A DNA stretch of 64,000 bases, from contig NZ_LBMU02000016.1 in NCBI RefSeq assembly GCF_001005085.2, positions 62,001 through 126,000 on the forward strand, written 5' to 3'. The notes beneath the pieces were generated by a model. That model ran no database searches and had not been told where the DNA came from. It was given only the letters and a program-made list of their open reading frames with translations. Position 1 is the first letter of the stretch. Each line of letters begins with the position of its first letter. Of the stretch, positions 51,277-59,998 are shown in pieces. The translations under genes and the position numbers were made by a program. The stretch comes from Streptomyces humi (GTDB lineage: Bacteria; Actinomycetota; Actinomycetes; Streptomycetales; Streptomycetaceae).

Positions 51277-52632
51277 ATGACGACCGTGGACGAACGGCGC
51301 ACGGCACCCGCCGTGCCCGTGGCCACGCGCCGCTCCCCCGCGGGCGCCGTGCTCACCACGCTGTGGGCCGGTGCGGCGGCCGTGGTCCTGCTGTGGTGGT
51401 CGGACACCGGTTCCGTCGTGGGTGCGGCCGGCTGGCTGACCGGGGCCGGGCGGATCGCCGGTCTGCTGTGCGGATACTCCTGCGCGGTGCTCGTCGGCCT
51501 GATGGCACGGGTGCCGCTGCTGGAGGTCCGGGTGGGCTCGGACCGGGTGGCGCGGTGGCACGCGATGGCCGGCCGGTACACGGTCTGCCTGCTGGTCGCG
51601 CACGTGGTGCTGATCCTCACCGGGTACGCGGCCCAGGACCACGCCTCGGTCGTCCACGAGACGCTGGACGTCGTCCTGAACTACCCCGACATGCTCAAGG
51701 CGACCGCCGGCACGGTGATCCTCTTCGCCGTCGGCATCACCTCGGTGCGCGCCGCGCGCCGCAGGACCAGCTACGAGTTCTGGTACTACGTCCACCTGCT
51801 CACCTACGCGGCCGTCTTCCTCGCCTTCTTCCACCAGCTGACGCTGGGCAACGACCTCAACGGCAAGCCGGTCGCCACCGCCTTCTGGTACGCCCTGTAC
51901 CTGGGGGTCGCGGCGCTGGTGCTGTGGTTCCGGATCCTGGCTCCCGTGCGGCTCAACCTGCGGCACCGGCTGCGGGTGCAGTCGGTGCAGCAGGAGGCGC
52001 CCGGCGTGTTCTCGGTCGTCGTCCAGGGCCGGCGGATCGGGGAGCTGGGCGCGCGGGCCGGGCAGTTCTTCCGCTGGCGGTTCTTCGGCGGTGACGGCAT
52101 GGGCTGGACGTCGACCCCGTACTCCCTGTCGGCGCCGCCACGCGGCGACCTGCTGCGGATCACCGTCAAGGCGCTGGGCGACCACAGCGCGGCGGTGGCG
52201 CTGCTGCGCCCGGGAACCAGGGTGTGGGCGGAGGGCCCGTACGGCGGCCTCACCGCGGACCGGGCGAGCGGTCACCGGACCCTGCTGATCGCGGCCGGCG
52301 TCGGCGTCACCCCGCTGCGGGCGCTCTTCGAGACCCTGCCCGGCGAGGTCACGCTGCTCTACCGGGCGCGGACCGCCGAGGACCTGGCGCTCGGCGGCGA
52401 GCTGGAGGCCGTCGCGCGCTGGCGCGGGGCCCAGGTGCTGTACGCCCTCAACGGCCCGCGGGGCGAGCGCCCCGCGCTGACCGCCGAGTCGCTGCGGGCG
52501 ACCTTCCCCGGCCTCGCCGGTCACGACGTGTACATCTGCGGTCCGCACGGCTTCGCCCAGGAGCTCTACGGGGCGCTGCGCGCCGCCGGGGTGCCCGACC
52601 GCCGTATCCACCACGAGTCCTTCGAGCTGTGA
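51277..52632 (+). CDS. Ferric reductase-like transmembrane flavo-heme protein 1
   Basis: A 451-residue protein that should move electrons from cytoplasmic NAD(P)H through FAD and heme across the membrane. About six helices (25-235) carry paired His in RWHAMAGRY, VAHVVLIL, YVHLLTYA and FFHQLTLG that could bind two hemes. The cytoplasmic FNR-like part has FAD motif TPYSLSAPP (about 290), NAD(P) motifs AAGVGVTPLRALFE and CGPHGFAQE, and ends ESFEL. AAAGGA lies ahead of ATG at 51277. It is a close relative of the gene at 53233 and is followed 10 bp later by an FMN-binding protein gene. Confidence 0.85.
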   Translation: MTTVDERRTAPAVPVATRRSPAGAVLTTLWAGAAAVVLLWWSDTGSVVGAAGWLTGAGRIAGLLCGYSCAVLVGLMARVPLLEVRVGSDRVARWHAMAGRYTVCLLVAHVVLILTGYAAQDHASVVHETLDVVLNYPDMLKATAGTVILFAVGITSVRAARRRTSYEFWYYVHLLTYAAVFLAFFHQLTLGNDLNGKPVATAFWYALYLGVAALVLWFRILAPVRLNLRHRLRVQSVQQEAPGVFSVVVQGRRIGELGARAGQFFRWRFFGGDGMGWTSTPYSLSAPPRGDLLRITVKALGDHSAAVALLRPGTRVWAEGPYGGLTADRASGHRTLLIAAGVGVTPLRALFETLPGEVTLLYRARTAEDLALGGELEAVARWRGAQVLYALNGPRGERPALTAESLRATFPGLAGHDVYICGPHGFAQELYGALRAAGVPDRRIHHESFEL

Positions 52633-52642
52633 GGCCCCTGCC

Positions 52643-53173
52643 GTGCACGCACTGAACAAGAACCGTCCCCTGCGCCGCGTCGTGCTGGCGAGCGCCGCGA
52701 CCGTCTCCGGGATGGTGATGCTGCTGGCGCTGAAGCCGCACACCGCCCCGACCGTGATCACCGACTCGGCGGCTCCCGCGCCGTCGGCGAGCGCGAGCGC
52801 CTCACCGGGCGCGACCAGCGGCTCAGGCGGCTCCAGCGGCTCCAGCGGCTCCGGCAGCTCCGGCAAGTCCGGCAAGTCCGGGAGCAGCAGCACCGGCACC
52901 AGGACGGTCACCGGGGACACCGTCCAGACCCGCTGGGGTCCCGTCCAGGTGAAGGTGACCGTCAAGAACGGCAAGATCACCGACGTCACGGCGGTGCAGT
53001 ACCCGACGGAGAACCCCCGGGACCAGCAGATCAACAGCTATGCCATCCCCCAGCTGCGCAGCGAGGCGCTGGCGGCGCAGAGCGCGAGCATCGACACCGT
53101 CTCCGGGGCCACCTACACCAGCGAGGGTTACCAGCAGTCACTCCAGTCCGCACTGGACTCCGCGGGACTCTGA
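52643..53173 (+). CDS. Membrane-anchored FMN-binding protein, single domain
   Basis: A 176-residue exported protein. An N-terminal anchor (LRRVVLASAATVSGMVMLL, about 10-28) is followed by a Ser/Gly/Ala linker (about 40-88) and one FMN-binding domain (about 92-176). The covalent flavinylation motif is DTVSGATYTS near residues 150-159; the final Thr of SGAT is the expected FMN-phosphate attachment site, filled by ApbE. It probably accepts electrons from the reductase encoded just upstream. GTG at 52643 is the start. Confidence 0.85.
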   Translation: MHALNKNRPLRRVVLASAATVSGMVMLLALKPHTAPTVITDSAAPAPSASASASPGATSGSGGSSGSSGSGSSGKSGKSGSSSTGTRTVTGDTVQTRWGPVQVKVTVKNGKITDVTAVQYPTENPRDQQINSYAIPQLRSEALAAQSASIDTVSGATYTSEGYQQSLQSALDSAGL

Positions 53174-53232
53174 ACGCTCGGGCATCACGGCACGTACCTG
53201 TGGGCCAAGGGTCAAGTCCCTACGGAGGAACC

Positions 53233-54615
53233 GTGACCACCACGCTCGCAGGCGGACGTGCCGCCCGCCGCCAGACGATGCGCCGCATCCGCCCGCGCCG
53301 CTCCCCGGCCGTACCGCTGCTGCTCGCCGTGTGGGCGGGCGCGGCGGCCGTGCTCTGGCTGTGGTGGCACAACACCCCGTCCATCGCCGACCAGAACGGC
53401 AAGATCCTCAACGCGGGCCGCATCACCGGCCTGCTGGCCGGCTATCTGATGGCCCTCGTGGTGCTCCAGATGGCCCGGGTGCCCGCGCTGGAGCGGCGGG
53501 TCGGCTCCGACCGCGTCGCCCGCTGGCACGCGATGAGCGGCCGTTACACGCTCTGCCTGGTCTTCGCGCACGTCTTCCTCATCATGTGGGGCTACGCGCT
53601 CCAGGCCGGCAAGACGCTGAACGACATCGTCCAGCAGACCATCGACTCCGTGAACCAGCTGCCCGACATGGGCAAGGCGGCCATCGGCACCGGCCTGTTC
53701 GTCGTCATCGGGCTGACCTCGATCGGCCCGGTCCGGCGCAGGCTGCCGTACGACACCTGGTACCACGTGCACGTGCTCACGTACGCGGCGGTGTTCCTGA
53801 CGTTCTGGCACCAGATCACCACCGGCAACGACTTCGCCCTCACCCCGATGGCCAAGACCTTCTGGTACGGCCTGTACGGCGCCGTCACCGCGCTGGTCGT
53901 CTGGTACCGGATCCTCACCCCGATCCGGCTCAACCTGCGGCACCGGATGCGGGTCGAGGCGGTCATCGAGGAGACGCCCGGCATCGTGTCGGTGCTGATC
54001 GGCGGGCGCAGGCTGCACCGGATGGGCGCGGAGGCCGGCCAGTTCTTCCGCTGGCGGTTCCTGGCCCCCGGGATGCGGTTCAGCTCGCACCCGTACTCCC
54101 TGTCGGCGGCCCCCCGCCCCGACATGTTGCGGATCACCGTGAAGGCGATCGGCGACCACAGCGCGCGGCTGCGCGAACTACGGCCCGGAACCAAGGTGTG
54201 GGCCGAAGGGCCGTACGGGGCGATGACCGCGTCCCGGCGCAGCCGCGGCAAGGTCCTGCTGGTGGCGGGCGGCGTCGGGATCACGCCCATGCGGGCGCTG
54301 TTCGAGACGCTGCCCGGCGCCGCGGGCGACCTGACCCTGCTCTACCGGGCCAACACCACCCAGGACCTGGCGCTCTGGGACGAGCTCGCGAAGATCGCCG
54401 ACGAGCGCGGGGCCCGGCTGATGTACGCGGTCAACAGCCCGGAGGGCGAGCGTCCTGACATCTCCGCGGAGAACCTCCAGCGGAAGATCCCGGACATCGA
54501 CAACCACGACGTCTTCATGTGCGGCCCGCCCGGGTTCGCGCAGGGAGTGTACGAAGCGCTGCGCGGCGCGGGGGTCCCCGCCCGCCGCATCCATCACGAG
54601 TCGTTCGAGATGTGA
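53233..54615 (+). CDS. Ferric reductase-like transmembrane flavo-heme protein 2
   Basis: A 460-residue paralogue of the protein at 51277-52632 with the same layout: basic N-terminus (RRIRPRRSP), about six helices with His in RWHAMSGRY, FAHVFLIMWG, HVHVLTYA and FWHQITTGN, FAD motif HPYSLSAAP, NAD(P) motifs GGVGITPMRALFE and CGPPGFAQG, and C-terminus ESFEM. GTG at 53233 is supported by GGAGG 4 bp ahead. It appears from the shared motifs to be a duplicate of the first gene. Confidence 0.87.
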   Translation: MTTTLAGGRAARRQTMRRIRPRRSPAVPLLLAVWAGAAAVLWLWWHNTPSIADQNGKILNAGRITGLLAGYLMALVVLQMARVPALERRVGSDRVARWHAMSGRYTLCLVFAHVFLIMWGYALQAGKTLNDIVQQTIDSVNQLPDMGKAAIGTGLFVVIGLTSIGPVRRRLPYDTWYHVHVLTYAAVFLTFWHQITTGNDFALTPMAKTFWYGLYGAVTALVVWYRILTPIRLNLRHRMRVEAVIEETPGIVSVLIGGRRLHRMGAEAGQFFRWRFLAPGMRFSSHPYSLSAAPRPDMLRITVKAIGDHSARLRELRPGTKVWAEGPYGAMTASRRSRGKVLLVAGGVGITPMRALFETLPGAAGDLTLLYRANTTQDLALWDELAKIADERGARLMYAVNSPEGERPDISAENLQRKIPDIDNHDVFMCGPPGFAQGVYEALRGAGVPARRIHHESFEM

Positions 54616-54661
54616 GCGACGGGACCACACGGGAATCCAGGGAATCGGGAGTTCGGGAACG

Positions 54662-55489
54662 ATGAGGAAGAGTCACCCCATCAGGCGTGTGGTGCTGGCC
54701 ACCGCGGCGACCGTGTCCGGTGTCGTGCTGCTGCTGTCGCTCAAGCCGACGTCGGACCCGGCTTCCGCGTCGGCGGCGGGCGCGGCTCCGTCGGCCGCGG
54801 CGGCGGGGCAGGAGTCGCCGCAGGGCGGCACCGGCGCGGCCGGGACCACCACGGTGGACGGGGACGCGACGCAGACGCAGTACGGGGTCGTGCAGGTCCG
54901 GCTGACCGTGGCGAACGGGAAGATCACCCAGGCCCAGGCGATCCAGGCACCCAAGGGCGGCACCAGCGACCAGAAGACCGCGCTGTCGGTGCCGCAGCTC
55001 AACAAGGAGACGGTGGCGGCGCAGAGCGCGAACATCGACGCCGTGTCCGGGGCGACGTACACCAGTACCGGGTACAAGCAGTCGCTCCAGTCGGCGCTGG
55101 ACAAGATGAAGGAGGCGGCGTCCTCGTCGTCCTCGTCGTCCTCGTCATCCTCGTCGGGCTCGTCGGGGTCCTCTTCGTCGGGTTCGTCTGGGTCCTCCTC
55201 GTCGGGGTCCGCGCAGGCCAAGACGGTGACCGGGCAGGTCGCGCAGACCCAGTACGGGGCCGTCCAGGTCCGGATCACCGTCGCGGGCGGGAAGATCACC
55301 AAGGCGGAGGCGGTGCAGGCGCCCAAGGGCGGCCTCAGCGACCAGAAGACGGCACTGGCGGTGCCGAAGCTCAACCAGGAGGCGGTGGCGGCCGGCAACG
55401 CGAACATCGACTCGGTCTCCGGAGCCACCTACACCAGTACCGGCTACAAGCAGTCCCTTCAGTCGGCACTGGACCAGGCAGGTGGCTGA
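54662..55489 (+). CDS. FMN-binding protein with two domains and a poly-Ser linker
   Basis: A 275-residue exported protein. Membrane anchor (about 9-27), then FMN-binding domain 1 (about 65-150) and domain 2 (about 190-275). Each ends with DxVSGATYTSTGYKQSLQSALD, so two covalent FMNs are expected. Between them lies a linker of about 35 residues, mostly Ser with some Gly. The domains are very alike, consistent with duplication of a single-domain ancestor like the protein at 52643. Its stop overlaps apbE by 8 bp. Confidence 0.86.
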   Translation: MRKSHPIRRVVLATAATVSGVVLLLSLKPTSDPASASAAGAAPSAAAAGQESPQGGTGAAGTTTVDGDATQTQYGVVQVRLTVANGKITQAQAIQAPKGGTSDQKTALSVPQLNKETVAAQSANIDAVSGATYTSTGYKQSLQSALDKMKEAASSSSSSSSSSSSGSSGSSSSGSSGSSSSGSAQAKTVTGQVAQTQYGAVQVRITVAGGKITKAEAVQAPKGGLSDQKTALAVPKLNQEAVAAGNANIDSVSGATYTSTGYKQSLQSALDQAGG

Positions 55490-56285
55490 GGCGGTGGCGG
55501 AGTCCGCGGAGGCTCCGGCCGCGGTGCGTCACGCGGAGGAGGTCATGGGGACCGTCTTCTCCTTCGACGTCCGCGGCGGGGATCCCGACGCGGTGCGCGC
55601 GGCCCTCGACGAGGCGGTCGCCGGGCTGCACCGGGTCGACGAGGTGTTCAGCACCTACCGCGAGAACAGCCAGGTGTCCCGGCTGGCACGGGAGGAGATC
55701 GGCGTCTCGGAGTGCGATCCCGAGGTCGCCGAGGTGCTGGGACTGGCGGCCGAGGCGGAGCGGGTGAGCGACGGCTGGTTCAGCACGCGCTACCGCGGGC
55801 GGCTCGACCCCACCGGCATCGTCAAGGGCTGGTCGGCGGAGCGGGCGGCGCGGACGCTGGCGCGGGTGGCCGGGGTGAGCGGCGTCAGCGTGAACGGAGG
55901 CGGCGACGTCCAGATGTTCGGCGCGCCGGAGCCGACGCGGGCGTGGCGGGTGGGGATCGCGGATCCGCTGCGGCCGGGCGGGCTGGCGGCGGTGATCTCG
56001 GCGGCGGGCGTGGCCGAGTTGTCGGTCGCGACGTCGGGAACGGCGGAACGGGGCGCGCACATCGTCGATCCGCGGACCGGCAAGTCGGCGGTGACGGACC
56101 TGGTGGCGGTGACGGTGGTGGGTCCGCGGCTGACGTGGGTGGACTGCTGGGCCACGGCGGCGTTCGCGATGGGGTCGCGGGCCGGGCTGGCCTTCCTGGA
56201 GTCGTTGCCCGAGGTGGAAGGGCTGCTGATCACGGCGGGTGACGAGGTGCGGTGCACCGGGGGTCTCGCGTCGCGGCTGGGCTGA
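55482..56285 (+). CDS. apbE: FAD:protein FMN transferase
   Basis: A 267-residue ApbE-family flavin transferase that attaches FMN to Thr in the partner proteins. Family motifs: MGTVFSFDV, DEVFSTYRENSQVSRL, LDPTGIVKGWSAERAA, VSVNGGGDVQMFG, and the metal-binding end WVDCWATAAFAMG. No signal peptide or lipobox is evident, so the site of action is uncertain: many bacterial ApbE proteins are exported, this one may work in the cytoplasm or be exported otherwise. GTG at 55482 overlaps the preceding gene. Confidence 0.85.
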   Translation: MAEAVAESAEAPAAVRHAEEVMGTVFSFDVRGGDPDAVRAALDEAVAGLHRVDEVFSTYRENSQVSRLAREEIGVSECDPEVAEVLGLAAEAERVSDGWFSTRYRGRLDPTGIVKGWSAERAARTLARVAGVSGVSVNGGGDVQMFGAPEPTRAWRVGIADPLRPGGLAAVISAAGVAELSVATSGTAERGAHIVDPRTGKSAVTDLVAVTVVGPRLTWVDCWATAAFAMGSRAGLAFLESLPEVEGLLITAGDEVRCTGGLASRLG

Positions 56286-56389
56286 GACGGGGACCGGACG
56301 CGAAGTTTTTCCACTTTTCTCCCCCGGACCGCCATCCATATTCCCTCCTCCCCCGTATCCCGTGTGAAGCGAGTTTCGGGAGGCACACC

Positions 56390-56581
56390 ATGGCCATCTT
56401 CAGCAATCTCCTGCCCGCCATGCATCGCGACCGCGACGACCGTTCGTCCGGCCACGGCGACGACCGGTTCGGGGACCGGCACGGTCACGACCACGACCAC
56501 TTCGGCGGCGACCACCACGGCCACGGCGACCGTCACGACCACGGCGGCCACGGCGGCCACGGCGGCCACGGCGGCTACTGA
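56390..56581 (+). CDS. His/Gly/Asp-rich mini-protein
   Basis: A 63-residue protein, MAIFSNLLPA then a run of charged and His-rich sequence. It has 14 His, no Cys, many Asp, and a C-terminus of HGG units ending GGY. GGGAGG stands 7 bp ahead of ATG, so translation looks genuine. His-rich tails bind Ni, Zn or Cu. It is the first gene of an apparent unit with an ABC exporter and a kinase-like protein. It could be a metal buffer or an exported peptide; neither is shown. Confidence 0.65.
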   Translation: MAIFSNLLPAMHRDRDDRSSGHGDDRFGDRHGHDHDHFGGDHHGHGDRHDHGGHGGHGGHGGY

Positions 56582-56650
56582 CCACAGAGGGAAGGGTGAG
56601 CGGACCGGCAACCGGAGCGGCCGGTCCGCTCGGTCTGAGGAGCCCGTGCC

Positions 56651-58429
56651 ATGGGACAGGTGCCCGTCGTGGCGGCCGCGCCCCCGGTCTCCCCGCGTGA
56701 GGTGTTCCGGCGGTTCTGGCCGTACACCCGCGGGGGACGCCGCTGGCTCGTGCCCGTCGTGCTGCTGAGCCTGACCGCGCCCGCCGTGGACGCGGCCGAG
56801 CTCTGGCTCTTCAAGATCCTCGTCGACGACGTGCTGGTCACCCGGGAGCTGCGGCCGTTCCTGTGGATCGCGCCCGCCTTCCTGGGCCTCGTCGTCTGTT
56901 CCGGTGTGCTCGGCTTCGCCGACGAGGTGACCTCCACCTGGGTCGGCGAGCGCTTCCTGCTCGCGCTGCGCTGCGACGTCTTCCGGCATGTCCAGGGCCT
57001 GTCGCTCGGCTTCTTCGAGCGCCGCCGGCTGGGGGACGTGCTGTCCCGCGTCACGGGTGACGTCGACGCGGTGGAGACGTTCCTGCTCTCCGGCGTCGCC
57101 GACGCCCTCTACTACGTGATCCGGCTCGCCGTCTTCCTCGGTCTGCTCTGCTACCTGCGCTGGGACCTGACGCTGGTCTCCCTCGCCGTCGTACCGCTCT
57201 TCTGGGGCTGCGCCCGGCACTTCTCCCGCCTGATCAAGGACGCGTCACGGGAGCGCAGACAGCGCACCGGCTCGCTCAGCGCGATCGCCGAGGAGTCCCT
57301 GGGCAATGTCGTGCTGGTGCAGGCGTACAACCGGCAGGGCTGGGAGGCGCACCGGTTCGAGCGGGAGAGCGTCGGCAGGTTCCGGGCGACGATGACCGCC
57401 GCGCGGATCCGGGCCGTGTACGCGCCCGTGGTCGAGTTCGTCGAGGTGGCGGGTGGTCTCGCGGTACTGGGCCTGGGCACCTGGGAGCTGGCCAGGGGCC
57501 GGCTCACGCTCGGCGGGCTGCTGGTCTTCCTCGCCCTGATCGGGAAGCTGTACGGCCCGGTCCACGGTCTGTCCGGGCTGGGCACCACCTTCTACGCGGC
57601 CTCCGCCTCGGCGGAACGGATCATCGAACTCCTCGACCAGCGGCCCCAGGTGGCCGAGGCGCCGCACGCCCGGCGGATCCGGCGGGCGCGCGGCGCGGTG
57701 GAGTTCGACGGGGTGTGGTTCGGCTATCCCGGTGCGGCGGCCCCCGCGCTGTCGGACGTGTCCTTCCGGGTGGCGCCCGGCGAGACGCTGGCGCTGGTCG
57801 GGGCGAGCGGGGCGGGCAAGTCCACGGTCGCGAAGCTCCAGTTGCGGTTCTACGACCCCGACCGGGGCGCGGTCCGCCTCGACGGGACCGACCTGCGCGA
57901 GCTGTGTCTGACCGACGTACGCGACAGTGTGGCGGTGCTGCTCCAGGAGACGCTCGTCTTCCACGGCACCGTGCGGGAGAACATCGCCTACGGCAGACCG
58001 TCGGCCACCGAGGCGGAGATCGTCGCGGCGGCCCGGGCCGCGGACGCGCACGAGTTCGTCGAACGGCTCCCGGAGGGCTACGACACCCTCGTGGGCCAGC
58101 GCGGCCGGACGCTCTCCGGGGGCCAGTGCCAGCGGCTGGCGATCGCCCGCGCGATGATCCGGGACGCTCCGGTACTGCTGCTGGACGAGCCGACCGCCGG
58201 GCTCGACATCCGGTCGGGCCGGCGGATCATGGAGCCGCTGCGCCGGCTGATGGCGGGCCGGACGACCGTGGTCATCTCCCACAACCTGCTGACCGTGCGC
58301 GACGCCACCCGGATCGTGGTCCTCGACCACGGCCGGGTCGTGGAGGACGGCGCGCCCGCCGATCTGCTCGGGCGCGAGGGGCCGTACGCGCGGCTGCACC
58401 GGCTGCACGCGGGAGCGGTGCTGTCATGA
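56651..58429 (+). CDS. ABC exporter, fused membrane and ATPase domains
   Basis: A 592-residue half-transporter that would work as a homodimer. The six-helix membrane domain (about 20-325) begins FRRFWPYTRGGRRW, with the EEMSNVR-like coupling helix SLGNVVLVQAYNRQ. The ATPase (about 345-585) has Walker A GASGAGKST, Q-loop LLQETLVF, signature LSGGQCQRLAIARAM, Walker B VLLLDEPTAG and switch His in ISHNLL. No C39 peptidase domain is present. It starts 70 bp after the His-rich gene and overlaps the kinase gene by 4 bp. Confidence 0.88.
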   Translation: MGQVPVVAAAPPVSPREVFRRFWPYTRGGRRWLVPVVLLSLTAPAVDAAELWLFKILVDDVLVTRELRPFLWIAPAFLGLVVCSGVLGFADEVTSTWVGERFLLALRCDVFRHVQGLSLGFFERRRLGDVLSRVTGDVDAVETFLLSGVADALYYVIRLAVFLGLLCYLRWDLTLVSLAVVPLFWGCARHFSRLIKDASRERRQRTGSLSAIAEESLGNVVLVQAYNRQGWEAHRFERESVGRFRATMTAARIRAVYAPVVEFVEVAGGLAVLGLGTWELARGRLTLGGLLVFLALIGKLYGPVHGLSGLGTTFYAASASAERIIELLDQRPQVAEAPHARRIRRARGAVEFDGVWFGYPGAAAPALSDVSFRVAPGETLALVGASGAGKSTVAKLQLRFYDPDRGAVRLDGTDLRELCLTDVRDSVAVLLQETLVFHGTVRENIAYGRPSATEAEIVAAARAADAHEFVERLPEGYDTLVGQRGRTLSGGQCQRLAIARAMIRDAPVLLLDEPTAGLDIRSGRRIMEPLRRLMAGRTTVVISHNLLTVRDATRIVVLDHGRVVEDGAPADLLGREGPYARLHRLHAGAVLS

Positions 58430-59247
58430 GTCCCGCGGTCCGGGTGCCGCCGCTGGCGCCGGGCACGGAACCGGTCCCGGGGTACGAGGTGCTGGCGCAT
58501 CTCACGCGGACCGGGTGGCTGGACGTCCACGACGCCTGGAGCCGGGAGCGGTACTGCCGTTGTGTGATCAAGGTGGTGCGTCCCGACCGGCGGGGCGAGC
58601 GGGCGCTGGCGGCGCGGCTGTTGCGGGAGGGCCGCTGGCTGCGGGAGTTCAGCCACCCGCATCTGGTCCGCGGGTACGAGGTGTTCGGCTCCCCCCGACC
58701 GCTGATCGTCCTGGAGACGCTGACCGGTGAGACGCTCTCCCATCTGCTGCACCGGCTGCGGCGGCGGCCGGCCGCCGCCGATGTGGCGCTGCTCGGCGTG
58801 CAGTTGTGCTCGGTGGCGCACTACCTGCACGGCCGGGGCCTGCTGCACCTGGACCTCAAGCCGGCCAACGTGGTGGTGGACCGCGGGCACGTCAAGGTGT
58901 TCGACCTGAGTGTGGCCCGGCGGCCCGGCCCCGCCCCCGCCGGGCTCGGCACCCGTGGCTACCGCTCTCCCGAGCAGGCCCGCGGCGGGACGCTCACGGC
59001 CGCCGCCGATGTGTGGGGCATCGGCGTCACGCTGTTCGAAGCGGCGTACGGGGCCGGGCCGTTCGGCGACGGCGGGGCCGTGGCGGAGCACCGGGCGCCG
59101 CCCCTCTCGTCCCGGCGGCGGCTACCTCGCGCGCTCGCCGCCGCCGTGGACGGCTGTCTGCGGGAGGATCCCGCGGCCCGTCCCACCGTCGCCGGTCTGG
59201 TCAGCGCCCTGGAGGCCGCGCTGCCCGCCCCGGTCCCCGGCCGGTGA
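58426..59247 (+). CDS. Atypical Ser/Thr kinase-like protein
   Basis: A 273-residue single-domain protein. Residues Lys49 (CVIKVV), HLDLKPAN (Asp143, Asn148) and FDLS (Asp160, replacing DFG) are kept, and the activation segment has GTRGYRSPEQ. The glycine-rich loop is absent: the equivalent region is HLTRTGWLDVHDAW. It could be a weak kinase or pseudokinase. It has no membrane helix. The ATGA overlap with the ABC exporter gene makes a functional link likely. It ends one base from the convergent anti-sigma gene. Confidence 0.78.
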   Translation: MSPAVRVPPLAPGTEPVPGYEVLAHLTRTGWLDVHDAWSRERYCRCVIKVVRPDRRGERALAARLLREGRWLREFSHPHLVRGYEVFGSPRPLIVLETLTGETLSHLLHRLRRRPAAADVALLGVQLCSVAHYLHGRGLLHLDLKPANVVVDRGHVKVFDLSVARRPGPAPAGLGTRGYRSPEQARGGTLTAAADVWGIGVTLFEAAYGAGPFGDGGAVAEHRAPPLSSRRRLPRALAAAVDGCLREDPAARPTVAGLVSALEAALPAPVPGR

Positions 59248-59248
59248 G

Positions 59249-59998
59249 TCACGTCTCGGGTGTCACCACCCTGCCCTGCTGAAGCCGGGCGGTGGCGAGC
59301 ACGGTCCCGTCGGCGGTGGTCAGACGGGTGCCGGAGTACCCGGTGAGGTCGACGGGGACCGCCACCCCCCAGTTGCCGCGTCCGTCCCGTACGGGGAAGT
59401 CGCCGACCCGGGTGGTCCTGCCGTCGGCGCGTTCCAGGAGGCAGGTGATCCTGCCGTTGTAGGGGGTGCCGGGAAGGGCGACGGACACGAACATCCAGGC
59501 GGGGCTGCCCGGGTGGGCGTAGACCTCGCCGACGGGCTGCCCGCCGCCGGCCGGGATCATGTCCCCGACCAGTACGGGCTCGGACTCGACGGCGGCCGGC
59601 GGGGAGGCGGTGGCGCCCTCGACGACGGTGCCGATCCCCCAGCCGGCGAAGCCGACCGCGACGGCGAGGGCGGCGCAGGCCGCCGCGAGCCGCAGCCGGG
59701 CCCGCCGGGCGCGGCCGCGCAGGTGCTGGGAGGCGCGCCGGCCGGCCCCCTCGGGCCCCGCCGCCTGCTCGCCGAGGCTGCGCGCCACCCGGGTCTCGAA
59801 GCCGGGCGGTGGCTCGCTCTCCGGCAGCAGGCCGATCAGCCGGTCGCCGATGCCGGTCAGTTGACGGACGTACTCCCGGCAGTCCGCGCACCCGTCCAGA
59901 TGGGCGACGGCCTCCGCCCGCTCGCGGCCGGGCAGGACGCCCAGGGCCAGTTCGGCACCGGCCTCCCGCAGCTTCTCGCAGTGTGGGTCACCGGACAT
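59249..59998 (-). CDS. Anti-sigma factor, RskA-like
   Basis: A 249-residue membrane protein expected to hold the sigma factor encoded just upstream. The cytoplasmic zinc-binding helix has His and Cys in AHLDGCADCREYV (H-x3-C-x2-C, about 33-45). One membrane helix (about 104-124) is followed by an extracellular RskA-type domain (about 140-249, WMFVSVALPGTPYNG). Release would follow a cell-surface signal by regulated proteolysis. ATG at 59998 overlaps the sigma gene by 11 bp, indicating coupling. Confidence 0.85.
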   Translation of the reverse strand: MSGDPHCEKLREAGAELALGVLPGRERAEAVAHLDGCADCREYVRQLTGIGDRLIGLLPESEPPPGFETRVARSLGEQAAGPEGAGRRASQHLRGRARRARLRLAAACAALAVAVGFAGWGIGTVVEGATASPPAAVESEPVLVGDMIPAGGGQPVGEVYAHPGSPAWMFVSVALPGTPYNGRITCLLERADGRTTRVGDFPVRDGRGNWGVAVPVDLTGYSGTRLTTADGTVLATARLQQGRVVTPET

